A stretch of 35,679 nt of DNA from contig CAMAZP010000030.1 of assembly GCA_945863605.1 (NCBI GenBank), positions 1 through 35,679 of the forward strand. The letters run 5' to 3'. The position numbers were made by a program, and so were the translations under genes. Under the pieces are notes generated by a model. The model ran no database searches. It was not told where the DNA came from and was given only the letters and a program-made list of their open reading frames with translations. Origin of the DNA: Chitinophaga pinensis (GTDB lineage Bacteria > Bacteroidota > Bacteroidia > Flavobacteriales_D > Crocinitomicaceae). Shown piece by piece: positions 24,989-34,257 of this stretch (the first letter of the stretch is position 1; every line of letters begins with the position of its first letter).

Positions 24989-26419
24989 TCATTCGTTTTT
25001 TAATAAAAGTGACTTTAAGTTTTTTAATTGAATAAACGAAAGTAAAAACAGCAAAAGTGTACCAGTTAAAATTTGAATAAGTAAAACAAAATCATTTTTT
25101 TTAAATAGATATCGAACAATTAGGAGGGAGCTGATTAACAGAAAATAACGTAATACTAACATCCAATTTATTTTTATCTTGAATAATCGAATGCAATATA
25201 CAAACTGAAAGAACGATATAAATGTTTGAGTAATGAAAGCTGTAAATGCAGCACCTGCAGCTCCATACAAAGGGATTAAAAAATAATTTATCAAGACGTT
25301 TATCAGTATTCCAATGAATGAGCTGCTATTTAAAAATCGCAAGTTACCATTAGCTGTTAATAAAGTACCGAAAATAAAATTCAAACAAATGGAAAGAAAA
25401 CTTAACATCAACCATTGAAATGCAGGTACGGATTCTGAAGCGTGATCATATACTAAGTTTAATAGATAATAACCATTTGTAATTGCTACAAAAACAATTA
25501 AAATAGATCCTCCCATTAATAAATTGCCAGCATTACTTAATAATTCAATGATTGATTCTCTTGATTCTTTCAGTTGTTTTGAAAACATAGGAAACAATAA
25601 ACTAGCGAAAATCATTCCGAACATAAATAGAGCATCTAATAATCTGAATCCTTGCGCATAAATACCAGATTCATAAGCACCATTTGGGTGTATACGTTCT
25701 AGCATTACTCCGTCTATTCGTGTATAAAGCAACATTAAAACAATCAATAATGCATAAGGTATACTCTTCTTAATGATAGAATAACTAAATGATAAATTCC
25801 ATGTGAAAAAGGGTCTTTCGATATGTTTTAATAGTAATAACAAAGCAACAAACAACGTTAACCCGTAGCAGAGCATTTGCACCCATACGAATAGCTCAAT
25901 GGAAATTTTGAAACCTAATTGAGGAATAAAAAGAATAGCACCTCCAAAAAAAATAAGTAAAGTTCTGTCTAAAACAGAAATTAAAGCATCGTATTTGAAG
26001 AAGTGAAATCCAGAGAAATGACTTCTACAATAGGCAGTTGTCATTACTAAAAATTGATTGATACTCATTAAACCAAGAAGATAAATCTGATTCTTGTCAT
26101 AGCCAACAAATACAGCTAATATTAATGCGGATAGAATATATAACCCAAATAATAGGAATCGAAAACTAATTATTTTACCAAAATACGTTTTAGCTTCTTC
26201 TGGATTTTGAGCAATACATTTAACCGTGTAGTTATTGATACCAAAATCTAACAACATATTTAAAATAACAGAAAAGTTGAGTAAAGAAAAATACAATCCA
26301 TATTCAGCAGCTCCAACTCTATTTTGAATAGTTGCATCAATTCCAAAAAGTGATAATGGTTTAATCAATAAATTGAGGAAAATCATTAATACTAAGTTGG
26401 AAAAGAAAACGCGTTGCAT
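24989..26419 (-). CDS. Polysaccharide flippase (Wzx-like, MOP superfamily)
   Basis: A 476-residue protein with about 14 transmembrane helices. The N-terminal half has the GAAEYGLYFSLLNFS pattern typical of Wzx/RfbX flippases, and a later polysaccharide-biosynthesis C-terminal segment contains YGAAGAAFTAFITQ. It should flip undecaprenyl-linked repeat units to the periplasmic side. It begins eight bases after the response-regulator stop, so the regulator and flippase are cotranscribed. A 76-base gap separates it from the Wzz-like gene, with no terminator visible there. Confidence 0.87.
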   Translation of the reverse strand: MQRVFFSNLVLMIFLNLLIKPLSLFGIDATIQNRVGAAEYGLYFSLLNFSVILNMLLDFGINNYTVKCIAQNPEEAKTYFGKIISFRFLLFGLYILSALILAVFVGYDKNQIYLLGLMSINQFLVMTTAYCRSHFSGFHFFKYDALISVLDRTLLIFFGGAILFIPQLGFKISIELFVWVQMLCYGLTLFVALLLLLKHIERPFFTWNLSFSYSIIKKSIPYALLIVLMLLYTRIDGVMLERIHPNGAYESGIYAQGFRLLDALFMFGMIFASLLFPMFSKQLKESRESIIELLSNAGNLLMGGSILIVFVAITNGYYLLNLVYDHASESVPAFQWLMLSFLSICLNFIFGTLLTANGNLRFLNSSSFIGILINVLINYFLIPLYGAAGAAFTAFITQTFISFFQFVYCIRLFKIKINWMLVLRYFLLISSLLIVRYLFKKNDFVLLIQILTGTLLLFLLSFIQLKNLKSLLLKNE

Positions 26420-26427
26420 TACAGAGT

Positions 26428-27126
26428 TTAGGCTTTTACAATAAGTTTGAATCCAACACCATGTATATTCATGATTTCAATATTGTCATCTTCTTTAAGT
26501 AGCTTTCGTAGTTTAGCAATATAAACGTCCATACTTCTGCCATTGAAATAGTTATCGTCACCCCAAACTGCACGTAAAGTAGCTTGACGATCTAGAATTT
26601 CATTTTTATTTTTTACCAAAAGTTGAAGTAATTGATTTTCCTTAGTAGTTAATTTTTTTGTCCCGTCAAGTAAGTGAAGAATGCTTAACTCTGGTTCGTA
26701 TTTTATTTTTCCAACAAAAATTGATTCATTTACATTTTTCGTTTCAGGTGTTGAACGTCTCATAATTGCATGAATGCGCGCTAATAATTCCTCCATTGAA
26801 AATGGCTTAGTCATGTAATCGTCCGCACCGATATCAAATCCCTGTAATTTATCCTCTTTTAGTGCTTTTGCTGTCAAGAAAAGTATTGGAATTTGTTTGT
26901 CTAATTCTCTAATCTCTTTTGCTAATGTAAATCCATCCATTTCTGGCATCATCACATCAAAAATCAAAAAATCAAATTGTGTTTTGTTACCATTATATTT
27001 TTCATAAGCAGCCTTTCCTGTTCGTGCAAGTGTAACTGAAAAGCCTTTACTTTGTATGTAAGAAAATAATAACTGCCCCAGATTTTCATCATCTTCTGCA
27101 AGTAAAATATTTATTTTTTTTTCCAT
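26428..27126 (-). CDS. OmpR/PhoB-type response regulator
   Basis: A 232-residue two-domain regulator. The receiver domain (1-120) has the acidic pair E11/D12-D13, phospho-acceptor D57 in FDVMMPEMDG, the conserved T in ILFLTAK and K in YMTKPFS. The winged-helix effector domain (about 130-230) has LTTKENQLLQLLVKNKNEIL and RSMDVYIAKLRKLL, as in OmpR/PhoB proteins. Its start overlaps the histidine kinase gene by 16 bases, so the two form a coupled pair. The next gene downstream is the Wzx-like flippase at eight bases. Confidence 0.95.
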   Translation of the reverse strand: MEKKINILLAEDDENLGQLLFSYIQSKGFSVTLARTGKAAYEKYNGNKTQFDFLIFDVMMPEMDGFTLAKEIRELDKQIPILFLTAKALKEDKLQGFDIGADDYMTKPFSMEELLARIHAIMRRSTPETKNVNESIFVGKIKYEPELSILHLLDGTKKLTTKENQLLQLLVKNKNEILDRQATLRAVWGDDNYFNGRSMDVYIAKLRKLLKEDDNIEIMNIHGVGFKLIVKA

Positions 27127-28751
27127 TTTTGTTTTGTATTAAATGTTACTGTGAAAGTAGTTCCCTCACCAAATTGACTTTTTACATTTATATCCCATCC
27201 ATATTCCTCACAAATAGATTTCACATAACTTAATCCCAGTCCAAATCCTTTTACATTGTGAATATTTCCTGTAGGAACTCTATACAGTTTATCAAATATC
27301 TTTGGTAAATGTTCTTTTTTTATTCCAATTCCTTTGTCAATAACGCTCAATTGTAATCCTTTAGTATTTTGTTCTAAAAATAGTTTTATTTGAAGCGTCT
27401 CTTTACTGTATTTTATGGCATTTTCAATAAGGTTAGCAATCAAATTTGTAACATGCATTTTGTCAGCTACTAAAATAAATTCATTACCAATAAATTCAGT
27501 TGATATAGTACCATTTAACCCTTGAATTCGAAACTTTGCATTTTCAACAAGTCCAACAATCAATTCCTCAAGATCTAAATCTATATCATTGTGTTGAATT
27601 TCACCTTTATTGATTACAGCGCTGTAGAGAATACTTTCTACTAACAACTCCAATCGTTTATTTTCTTGGTTAATCATTTTAACGAAAGGAGATATCGATA
27701 ATTTACTGTTTTCATCTACCATATCTGAATCACCTAATGCTTCACAAGCTAAAGAAATTGTAGAAATAGGTGTTTTAAATTCGTGAGTCATATTTGAAAT
27801 AAAATCTGATTTAAGTTCAGAAAGTTTACGTTGTTCTAATATTGTCCTAAACATGAAAACCAATGCAATAATGATGATAACAACTAGTAAAATTGTAACA
27901 AAAAATGATGCTTTCATTTCTCTTATTATAAATGCATTTTGATTTGGAAAATATAAATGCAAGTATAAATCTTCATCAAGTATATTGCTTGGAAATAAAT
28001 TTATTCTGCCACATTTAGTTGAATCTAGGTTGTTTTTAAAAGTTGAAGGTGCAACATCAAAATTTATTATTCTTCCAAATTCATTCGTGATCATAAATGC
28101 GTATTTCTGTGGTAAATCCTCTTTTTCAAGCTCTATTCTAATGATAGAATCAAGGAAAATTGCATCTATTCTTCGCTGTGGTGTTTCATACATATTATCT
28201 CTAAATGCTTGAATCATCATTTCATTAACAAATTTTGCTTTCTTAAAAATATGTTGAAGCACCTTTTGATTTAATTGAATAGCTATTGCAGATGAATCTT
28301 TGTGACCTATGTGTCCAGATTTTCCTTGAAATAAATCACGCATTTCACGAACATCGCGCGCTATTACTTTTTGCTCAGAGCGTACTCCTGATATAGAATC
28401 AAATGCATCTCCTTTGATTACAAGGTAATTCTCCATCTTTCCATTTACCATAATTTGTGTGTCTTGAATGGAAATGGATTCTTGAATAGGCATTAAATTT
28501 TTAAATTCTTGTTTTAATGCGTCTTTGTACTGTCCACTGAAATCCTTATTAATGATATTCATGTAGCGCTTGTAATCTTCTGCTTTTTCATGTCTAAAAG
28601 CTATTTTATCAAGACAGTTATTAAGATTTTGACGAAATTGGATGTTTTTTCGTTCGTATAATTGAATCATCTGAAAAGTTTGTATGATTAACAAACTTAA
28701 CACTGATATTATTAATAAAACGGAAGCAATACTTAAGCGAATTTTTTTCAT
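27111..28751 (-). CDS. Membrane sensor histidine kinase
   Basis: A 546-residue kinase. One helix at about 7-28 and another at about 281-301 bracket a ~250-residue periplasmic sensor region with no domain I recognise. The cytoplasmic part is HisKA, with phospho-acceptor H323 in SNMTHEFKTPIS. An HATPase_c domain follows with N box NLIENAIKY (440-448), G1 box DKGIGI (472-477), and G2 box GFGLGL (502-507). There is no HAMP domain and no fused receiver, so it is a classic orthodox kinase. It heads the transcript that continues through the regulator into the flippase, co-polymerase and polymerase genes. The 143-base upstream gap shows no perfect promoter box. Confidence 0.93.
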   Translation of the reverse strand: MKKIRLSIASVLLIISVLSLLIIQTFQMIQLYERKNIQFRQNLNNCLDKIAFRHEKAEDYKRYMNIINKDFSGQYKDALKQEFKNLMPIQESISIQDTQIMVNGKMENYLVIKGDAFDSISGVRSEQKVIARDVREMRDLFQGKSGHIGHKDSSAIAIQLNQKVLQHIFKKAKFVNEMMIQAFRDNMYETPQRRIDAIFLDSIIRIELEKEDLPQKYAFMITNEFGRIINFDVAPSTFKNNLDSTKCGRINLFPSNILDEDLYLHLYFPNQNAFIIREMKASFFVTILLVVIIIIALVFMFRTILEQRKLSELKSDFISNMTHEFKTPISTISLACEALGDSDMVDENSKLSISPFVKMINQENKRLELLVESILYSAVINKGEIQHNDIDLDLEELIVGLVENAKFRIQGLNGTISTEFIGNEFILVADKMHVTNLIANLIENAIKYSKETLQIKLFLEQNTKGLQLSVIDKGIGIKKEHLPKIFDKLYRVPTGNIHNVKGFGLGLSYVKSICEEYGWDINVKSQFGEGTTFTVTFNTKQKWKKK

Positions 28752-28894
28752 AGTATTAGCACGAATCTAAAGAATAATAAAGGATGATATTAAATACCTT
28801 AACCTTTTTTAACATGAATTGTTTGTTCTAATCTTGAATGTTATTCTTTCGAATTATCAATGATACATTGCATTAGTATGAAATATTGAAAACC

Positions 28895-31800
28895 TTAGTC
28901 ATTCTTCCAATCCAAACCTCTCGATTTTGTATACGGAATTGGAACCGTTGCTAATTTCGCTTCCAAAGCTTCCATGCGTTGAATCATTTCGTTTAGTTTA
29001 TCTCTCAAAGCAGCATATTCTTCTTCAGCAATTGCTTTGTTGGCTTTATGCGTATTGGAAACTCCTACAGTGTTCTCATACAATTGATATTCAACCATAT
29101 TCAAGCGATCGCTCAAACTTGGCGAAGTTTCAAATTCGTGTTTTGAACGAAGACGGTCTCCCCAAAGTAAAAGCGAACATTCATCATAGCTAATTTTCAA
29201 GGCTTTCACTTCTTTCAAAAGAATTAAATCTGCATTTGGATAATTGATAATAGCATCTTGAAGTAAGCTCAAAATTTCATTGGTTTCACGCAAAACGCGA
29301 CCAACACCACTTACTTTTCTATTCAATTCTGCCACTTCACTTCTGAAGGCTGTAAGTTCTGCTGGGTTTTTAGCTAACAAAGTTTGATTGTTTAAACCTT
29401 TTACAACGAATTGTTGCTTTTCGACTAACGTTTCAACTGCATCATTTTTCACTAAACTTACCGATAAGCTATAATTTCCTGGTGTAACCAAAAATCCATT
29501 TCCGCCACTATTAATTGGGTTTGTTGAATTTGTTCTCAAGTTCCAGTTAAGTTTATTGATACCATTCGAAGCTTTCGAAGACATTCGTTTAATTTCTTTT
29601 CCGTTTGCATCGAAAATCAACCAAATCAATTGAGCAGCTTGATCTTGTTCTTCTTTTCTTAATTCATCAAAACTTGGGTAAGTCACATCTTTTTTGTCTT
29701 TTTCCAATGCTTTTTCTTTGTCTTGACGTAATTCTTTCAAGGTTTTAAATTCATCTTTTAAATGCAAATAGAACGTTGCACCAAATTCTGGATTTTTCGC
29801 TGACCACATATTATGTCCTTGAAATCCTGTTCCTTCCAAGCCAAGTGGATCAGCTGGAACGTATAATAAAGCTGGTTTTATTGAAAACAAATGCGCTTTC
29901 TTATCTAAGTTTTCTTTTTTCAATTCACGTAAAGGTGCATAATTGTCAAGCACATAAAAACCACGACCAAAAGTGGCTGCAACTAAATCATTTTCTAGCT
30001 TTTGAATGTCTAAGTCGTAAACCGCAATTGTTGGTAAACCTGCTAATTTTGTCCAGTTTGTTCCACCATCATTTGAGAAAAACGCACCAAATTCAGTTCC
30101 TACAAATAATAAATTTGGATCAACATGATCTTGCTTGATACAGTAAACATTTCCGCGCGTTGGTAAATTTCCAACGATTGAAGTCCACGTTTTTCCTTTA
30201 TCAGATGATTTCAACAAATAAGGTTTAAAGTCACCTTGACGCTGTGAATTAAAGGCAGCGAAAACTACATTTTCATCGTGAATAGACGCTGTTAACATAT
30301 TTACACGTGTGTTGGCTGGTACAGTTGGAAAAACACCAAGTTTACTCCAGTTTTGACCGTCGTTTTCAGAAACTTGAATCAATCCATCATCTGTCCCAAC
30401 GTATAATAAACCTTTTTTCTTAGGTGATTCATCTAAAGCCACAATGTTGCCATAAATGGTTGTTGAAGCGTTTTTCATCACCGCATCAATTGTCCAAACT
30501 TGACCCATAACTTTGTCTTTGTTACGATCAATTTGTTGGGTTAAATCAGGGGAAATTGTTTGCCAATCATCACCACGATTTGAAGATTTGAATAGTTTAT
30601 TGGCTGCAAAGTACAAAGTTGAAGCATCGTGAGAAGAGACTATTAATGGAGCGTCCCAATTCCAACGGTAGGCAGCTTCACCTTTTCCTGGCATTGGCTG
30701 AATTGGAACTTTTTCTCCAGAAACTTTGTCGTAGCGTACCAACCAACCATATTGTGCTTGTGCATAGGCAATGTTTGGATTCGACCAATCTGTTGCTGAT
30801 TCAAAACCATCTCCTCCATTTGTGATGAACCAATCTGAGTTTAAAATTCCTGCCGCATTATTAGTCGCAGCTGGTCCACCCATACTGTTGTTGTCTTGTG
30901 TTCCACCGTAAATGTTGTAGAAAGGAGAAGCGTTATCAGTTGTTACTTTGTAAAATTGAATGATTGGTAAATTAGCGTAGTAAAACCACTCTTTTGCGTG
31001 AGAATACGTTTCGTAAACGCCACCATCACAACCAACTAACCAATGGTCGGTATTGCTTGGGTCAATCCAAATACAATGATTATCAACGTGTTTGTTTGAT
31101 TCTCCGGTTTGTTTGAACGTTTTTCCTCCATCCTCGCTATGGTGCAAATAAGTGTCCATTGCGAAGATTTTATTTTTGTCATTTGGGTCGCAAATTAGTT
31201 CTTGATAGTAGTTTCCGCTTGTGTTGAAATCGCCTTGTTTAGACCAATTTTCACCTTTATTCGTAGAGAGGTACAAACCACCTTTTCCATATCTTCCTTC
31301 AACGATTGCATAAACATAATTTTCATCAACTGGTGAAACAGCGATTCCAATTCTTCCCATATCCGATTTCGGTAATCCAGCAGCAATTTCTTTCCAAGTT
31401 TTACCGCCATCTGTTGATTTATAAAGTGTTGATTCTGGTCCTCCACCGATATAAGTAGCTTCAGTTCTTCTACGTTGATGAGATGAAGCGTATAGAATTT
31501 CAGGATTCGTTGGGTCGATTGCGATTTCAGCAATTCCAGTTTCGTCTGAAACAAAAAGCGTACGTTCCCAAGTTTTACCACCATCAATCGTTTTATAAAC
31601 GCCGCGTTCACCTCCTGCACTCCAAACTGGACCATAAGCTGCTAACCAAACGATGTTTTCATTTGTTGGATGAATGATAATGTTACCAATGTGCTCGCTT
31701 AATTTTAAGCCCATATTAGAAAAAGATTTCCCACCATCTAAGGATTTGTAAACGCCATCGCCATAAGCGACAGATCGTTGATTATTGTTTTCTCCAGTTC

Positions 31801-32146
31801 CAACCCAAACGGTGTTAGGATTTGATGGCGCTAGTTCAACACAAGCAATGGAATAGGAACCATAATTATCAAAAATTGGAGAAAAAGTAATTCCGTGATT
31901 GGCTGTAAACCAAACACCGCCAGAAGCTGCGGCAACATACCACATATCTTTATTTTTCGGATGCACTGCAATATCTGCAACGCGACCTGAAGTTAAAGCT
32001 GGACCAACCATTCGAAAAGATAGACTTGAAATCTTTCCTGCATCAAAAAGTGGTTTTGGAGTTGTTGGTGTAGTTGTAGTTTTAGTTGTTTTTTGTGCTG
32101 TTGCCAATGATGAAACAAGGACAGCAAAAAGGAATATTTTTCTCAT
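28895..32146 (-). CDS. Large secreted Asp-box (sortilin/BNR-like) propeller protein
   Basis: A 1083-residue exported protein: signal peptide 1-17 (ending ATAQ), a T/P/K-rich linker, then two beta-propellers of the sortilin/glycosyl-hydrolase-like WD40/BNR type over about residues 35-760. At least eight Asp-box-like turns are visible: SLDGGKSF, TIDGGKTW, STDGGKTW, STNKGENW, SEDGGKTF, SSNRGDDW, SENDGQNW, SSDKGKTW and SNDGGTNW. The last third (~780-1083) is an Ig-like strand region followed by a helical K/E-rich end. Such proteins in Bacteroidota are often called VPS10/xyloglucanase-like, but I see no glycosidase acid pair, so an enzymatic role is unproven. No T9SS C-terminal sorting domain is present. 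Confidence 0.85.
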   Translation of the reverse strand: MRKIFLFAVLVSSLATAQKTTKTTTTPTTPKPLFDAGKISSLSFRMVGPALTSGRVADIAVHPKNKDMWYVAAASGGVWFTANHGITFSPIFDNYGSYSIACVELAPSNPNTVWVGTGENNNQRSVAYGDGVYKSLDGGKSFSNMGLKLSEHIGNIIIHPTNENIVWLAAYGPVWSAGGERGVYKTIDGGKTWERTLFVSDETGIAEIAIDPTNPEILYASSHQRRRTEATYIGGGPESTLYKSTDGGKTWKEIAAGLPKSDMGRIGIAVSPVDENYVYAIVEGRYGKGGLYLSTNKGENWSKQGDFNTSGNYYQELICDPNDKNKIFAMDTYLHHSEDGGKTFKQTGESNKHVDNHCIWIDPSNTDHWLVGCDGGVYETYSHAKEWFYYANLPIIQFYKVTTDNASPFYNIYGGTQDNNSMGGPAATNNAAGILNSDWFITNGGDGFESATDWSNPNIAYAQAQYGWLVRYDKVSGEKVPIQPMPGKGEAAYRWNWDAPLIVSSHDASTLYFAANKLFKSSNRGDDWQTISPDLTQQIDRNKDKVMGQVWTIDAVMKNASTTIYGNIVALDESPKKKGLLYVGTDDGLIQVSENDGQNWSKLGVFPTVPANTRVNMLTASIHDENVVFAAFNSQRQGDFKPYLLKSSDKGKTWTSIVGNLPTRGNVYCIKQDHVDPNLLFVGTEFGAFFSNDGGTNWTKLAGLPTIAVYDLDIQKLENDLVAATFGRGFYVLDNYAPLRELKKENLDKKAHLFSIKPALLYVPADPLGLEGTGFQGHNMWSAKNPEFGATFYLHLKDEFKTLKELRQDKEKALEKDKKDVTYPSFDELRKEEQDQAAQLIWLIFDANGKEIKRMSSKASNGINKLNWNLRTNSTNPINSGGNGFLVTPGNYSLSVSLVKNDAVETLVEKQQFVVKGLNNQTLLAKNPAELTAFRSEVAELNRKVSGVGRVLRETNEILSLLQDAIINYPNADLILLKEVKALKISYDECSLLLWGDRLRSKHEFETSPSLSDRLNMVEYQLYENTVGVSNTHKANKAIAEEEYAALRDKLNEMIQRMEALEAKLATVPIPYTKSRGLDWKND

Positions 32147-32371
32147 TTTAAAAATAATTGGAATGATAAAACTAGTGTTTCAGTTAATATAAACTTTCAA
32201 TATTAAAAGAAAAAATCGGTATTTATTAACTTCACAAATGATATTAATAAATTTTATATTCCAATTTATTAATGAAGTTGTTTTATCTTTTAAAAGAAAT
32301 ATTTATAAATCATTAAAAAATGTATGAATTCCATTGATTCCGTGAATATGAGTTAATAAAATTTAATTCTT

Positions 32372-32395
32372 TAAATTTGGCATGGTATAAATTTG
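32372..32395 (+). promoter_or_regulatory. Two candidate -7 boxes upstream of the DUF1573 gene
   Basis: TAAATTTG, a perfect TAnnTTTG match, occurs at 32372-32379 and again at 32388-32395, 16 bases apart. The second ends 26 bases before the ATG at 32422. No TTG sits at the expected upstream distance for either, so these are tentative in an A/T-rich gap. Confidence 0.35.
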
Positions 32396-32421
32396 ATTTA
32401 ATACATATTAAAATTTCACTT

Positions 32422-32922
32422 ATGAAAATTAACTTTATTTTTATTTTACTTCTAGTGAGTTGCAATTCTGATAATTTTACTAAAAATGATGGCAAATTGG
32501 TTTCAACTGTCGTTGCTAATGAAGAAAATGAGGCTGAATTGAAAAATGAACTTACTGAAGTTGAAAAAGAAGAGAAGGAACGTCTAGAAAAAGAAGCAAG
32601 TAATATTACATCCATGAGCTTCGATAAAATGGAATACGATTTTGGCAAGGTAAAAGTTGATACAGATAATAAAACCGTTTTCTATGTTACCAATACAGGA
32701 AAAAAACCTTTGATTATTGAAGGAGTTTCTGCAAGTTGTGGATGTACAACACCAACAAAACCAGAACAAGCAATTCAACCTGGTAAGAGAGATAAAATTG
32801 AAGTTGTTTTTCATCCAAAACCAGGACAGTTGAAGGAGCAAAGTAAAACGGTTACAGTTACTGCAAATACAGATCCTAAAATGGTTGTTTTAAACGTAAA
32901 AGCTTTCGTTGAAGAAAAATAG
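32422..32922 (+). CDS. DUF1573 lipoprotein
   Basis: A 166-residue lipoprotein. The ATG at 32422 is chosen over an upstream start at 32377 because it places the signal sequence (MKINFIFILLLVSC) at the N-terminus, with C14 as the lipidated residue. An E/K-rich linker spans ~30-60. Then comes a DUF1573 domain with the family hallmarks FGKVKVDTDNKTVFYVTNTG (in part), SCGCTTP and the closing VVFHPKPG. The domain is an ASPM/SPD-2-like Ig fold, common on Bacteroidota surfaces, with unknown function. Six bases separate it from the metallo-hydrolase gene, so the two are probably in one operon. Confidence 0.85.
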   Translation: MKINFIFILLLVSCNSDNFTKNDGKLVSTVVANEENEAELKNELTEVEKEEKERLEKEASNITSMSFDKMEYDFGKVKVDTDNKTVFYVTNTGKKPLIIEGVSASCGCTTPTKPEQAIQPGKRDKIEVVFHPKPGQLKEQSKTVTVTANTDPKMVVLNVKAFVEEK

Positions 32923-32928
32923 AATAAA

Positions 32929-33786
32929 ATGAAAATACACGTATTAAACACTGGATTTTTTAAATTAGATGGAGGAGCTATGTTTGGCGTCGTTCCAAAA
33001 TCAATTTGGCAGAAAACAAATCCTGCAGATGAAAACAATATGTGTTCGTGGGCAATGCGTTCTCTTTTAATCGAAGATGGAAACCGTTTAATTTTGATTG
33101 ATGCTGGAATTGGAGATAAACAAAGCGAAAAATTCTTCTCTCATTATTACATGTACGGAAACGATTCATTACATGGAAATTTAGAAAAACTGGGTTTTCA
33201 TGCCAATGATATAACTGACGTTTTCCTTACGCATTTACATTTTGATCACTGTGGTGGCGCAATAGTCTGGAACGAATCAAAAGACGGTTATCGTCCTGCG
33301 TTTCCAAATGCAACTTACTGGAGCACTGAACAACATTGGAAATGGGCAACTGAACCCAATCCACGCGAAAAAGCTTCCTTTTTAGCAGAAAATATTTTGC
33401 CTATTCAAGAAAGCGGACAACTCAAATTCATTGAAAGAACTGGAGATTTCACTAAAAATGCTTTTCCAAATATCGATGTGCTATTTGTTGATGGTCACAC
33501 GGAAAGTATGATGATTCCTCACATTGAATATCAAGGAAAAACACTTGTGTTTATGGCGGATTTGTTACCAAGTAGTGGTCATATTCCTTTGCCGTATGTG
33601 ATGGGTTACGATACACGACCTTTGATTACAATGACAGAAAAAAAGAACTTTTTGAACAAAGCAAGTGCTGAGAATTATGTCTTATTCCTGGAACATGATA
33701 GTGTAAATGAATGTTGTACCTTAATTCAAACTGAAAAAGGTGTTCGCTTGAATGAGAAATTTAGTTTTAACGAATTATTTACTTGA
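32929..33786 (+). CDS. Metallo-beta-lactamase-fold hydrolase
   Basis: A 285-residue cytosolic hydrolase. The binuclear metal motif H-x-H-x-D-H is THLHFDHCGG, with H102, H104, D106 and H107. Further ligands are the His in DGHTESM, the Asp in FMADLLPSSGHIP and the His in LEHDS. The arrangement resembles lactonase/AHL-hydrolase-like members (WAMRSLLIEDGNRLILIDAGIG at the start, in part), but the substrate cannot be told. The gene overlaps the next thioesterase start by one base (TGATG), a tight operon sign. Confidence 0.88.
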   Translation: MKIHVLNTGFFKLDGGAMFGVVPKSIWQKTNPADENNMCSWAMRSLLIEDGNRLILIDAGIGDKQSEKFFSHYYMYGNDSLHGNLEKLGFHANDITDVFLTHLHFDHCGGAIVWNESKDGYRPAFPNATYWSTEQHWKWATEPNPREKASFLAENILPIQESGQLKFIERTGDFTKNAFPNIDVLFVDGHTESMMIPHIEYQGKTLVFMADLLPSSGHIPLPYVMGYDTRPLITMTEKKNFLNKASAENYVLFLEHDSVNECCTLIQTEKGVRLNEKFSFNELFT

Positions 33787-34193
33787 TGAAAACACCCACA
33801 GAAATTGTTCAACTTATGATGGATAACGATGCTTTTAGTCATTGGTTGGGAATCGACGTTGAATTAATAGAAATCGGTAAATGTTCCTTAAAATGTAAAA
33901 TAACTTCTGAAATGTTAAATGGATTTCTAATTGCTCATGGAGGAATTTCTTATGCTTTAGCAGATTCAAGCTTAGCATTCGCTGCAAATTCTCATGGTCA
34001 ACATTGCGTTTCAGTAGAAACTTCAATTTCACACCTTGGTAAAGTTTTATTAGGAGACGAACTCACTAGTATAGCAAAAGAAATTTATCGTGGGAAAAAA
34101 ACGGGTGTTTACGAAGTAGATGTTTTTAATCAAAATCAACGCTTAATAGCCCATTTTAAAGGAACTGTTTTTGTTGGAGACAAAGAATGGTAA
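33786..34193 (+). CDS. PaaI-like hotdog-fold thioesterase
   Basis: A 135-residue hotdog protein. The ATG at 33786 overlaps the upstream stop; a TTG one codon earlier is less likely. LNGFLIAHGGISYALADSSLAFAAN carries the PaaI signature (N-G...HGG...DS), in which the Asp or Asn and the HGG turn form the acyl-CoA thioesterase site. In PaaI systems it releases CoA from stalled phenylacetate intermediates, but no paa genes are nearby, so a general acyl-CoA thioesterase is the safer call. It is the third gene of the DUF1573-MBL-thioesterase run. Confidence 0.87.
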   Translation: MKTPTEIVQLMMDNDAFSHWLGIDVELIEIGKCSLKCKITSEMLNGFLIAHGGISYALADSSLAFAANSHGQHCVSVETSISHLGKVLLGDELTSIAKEIYRGKKTGVYEVDVFNQNQRLIAHFKGTVFVGDKEW

Positions 34194-34257
34194 AAGCAAA
34201 TATTTTCTGTTCTATCAATTTTAGTTAAGATAGACAATTTTATATAAATTAAATAAA

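Noticed and set aside
29776..30138. Open frames on the + strand inside the Asp-box protein gene
   Set aside because: They are shadows of the long - strand gene, with no coherent protein features.
28895..32146. Polysaccharide-degrading sialidase or xyloglucanase call for the Asp-box protein
   Set aside because: Asp-boxes are a structural turn and not proof of glycosidase activity. No catalytic residues were identified.
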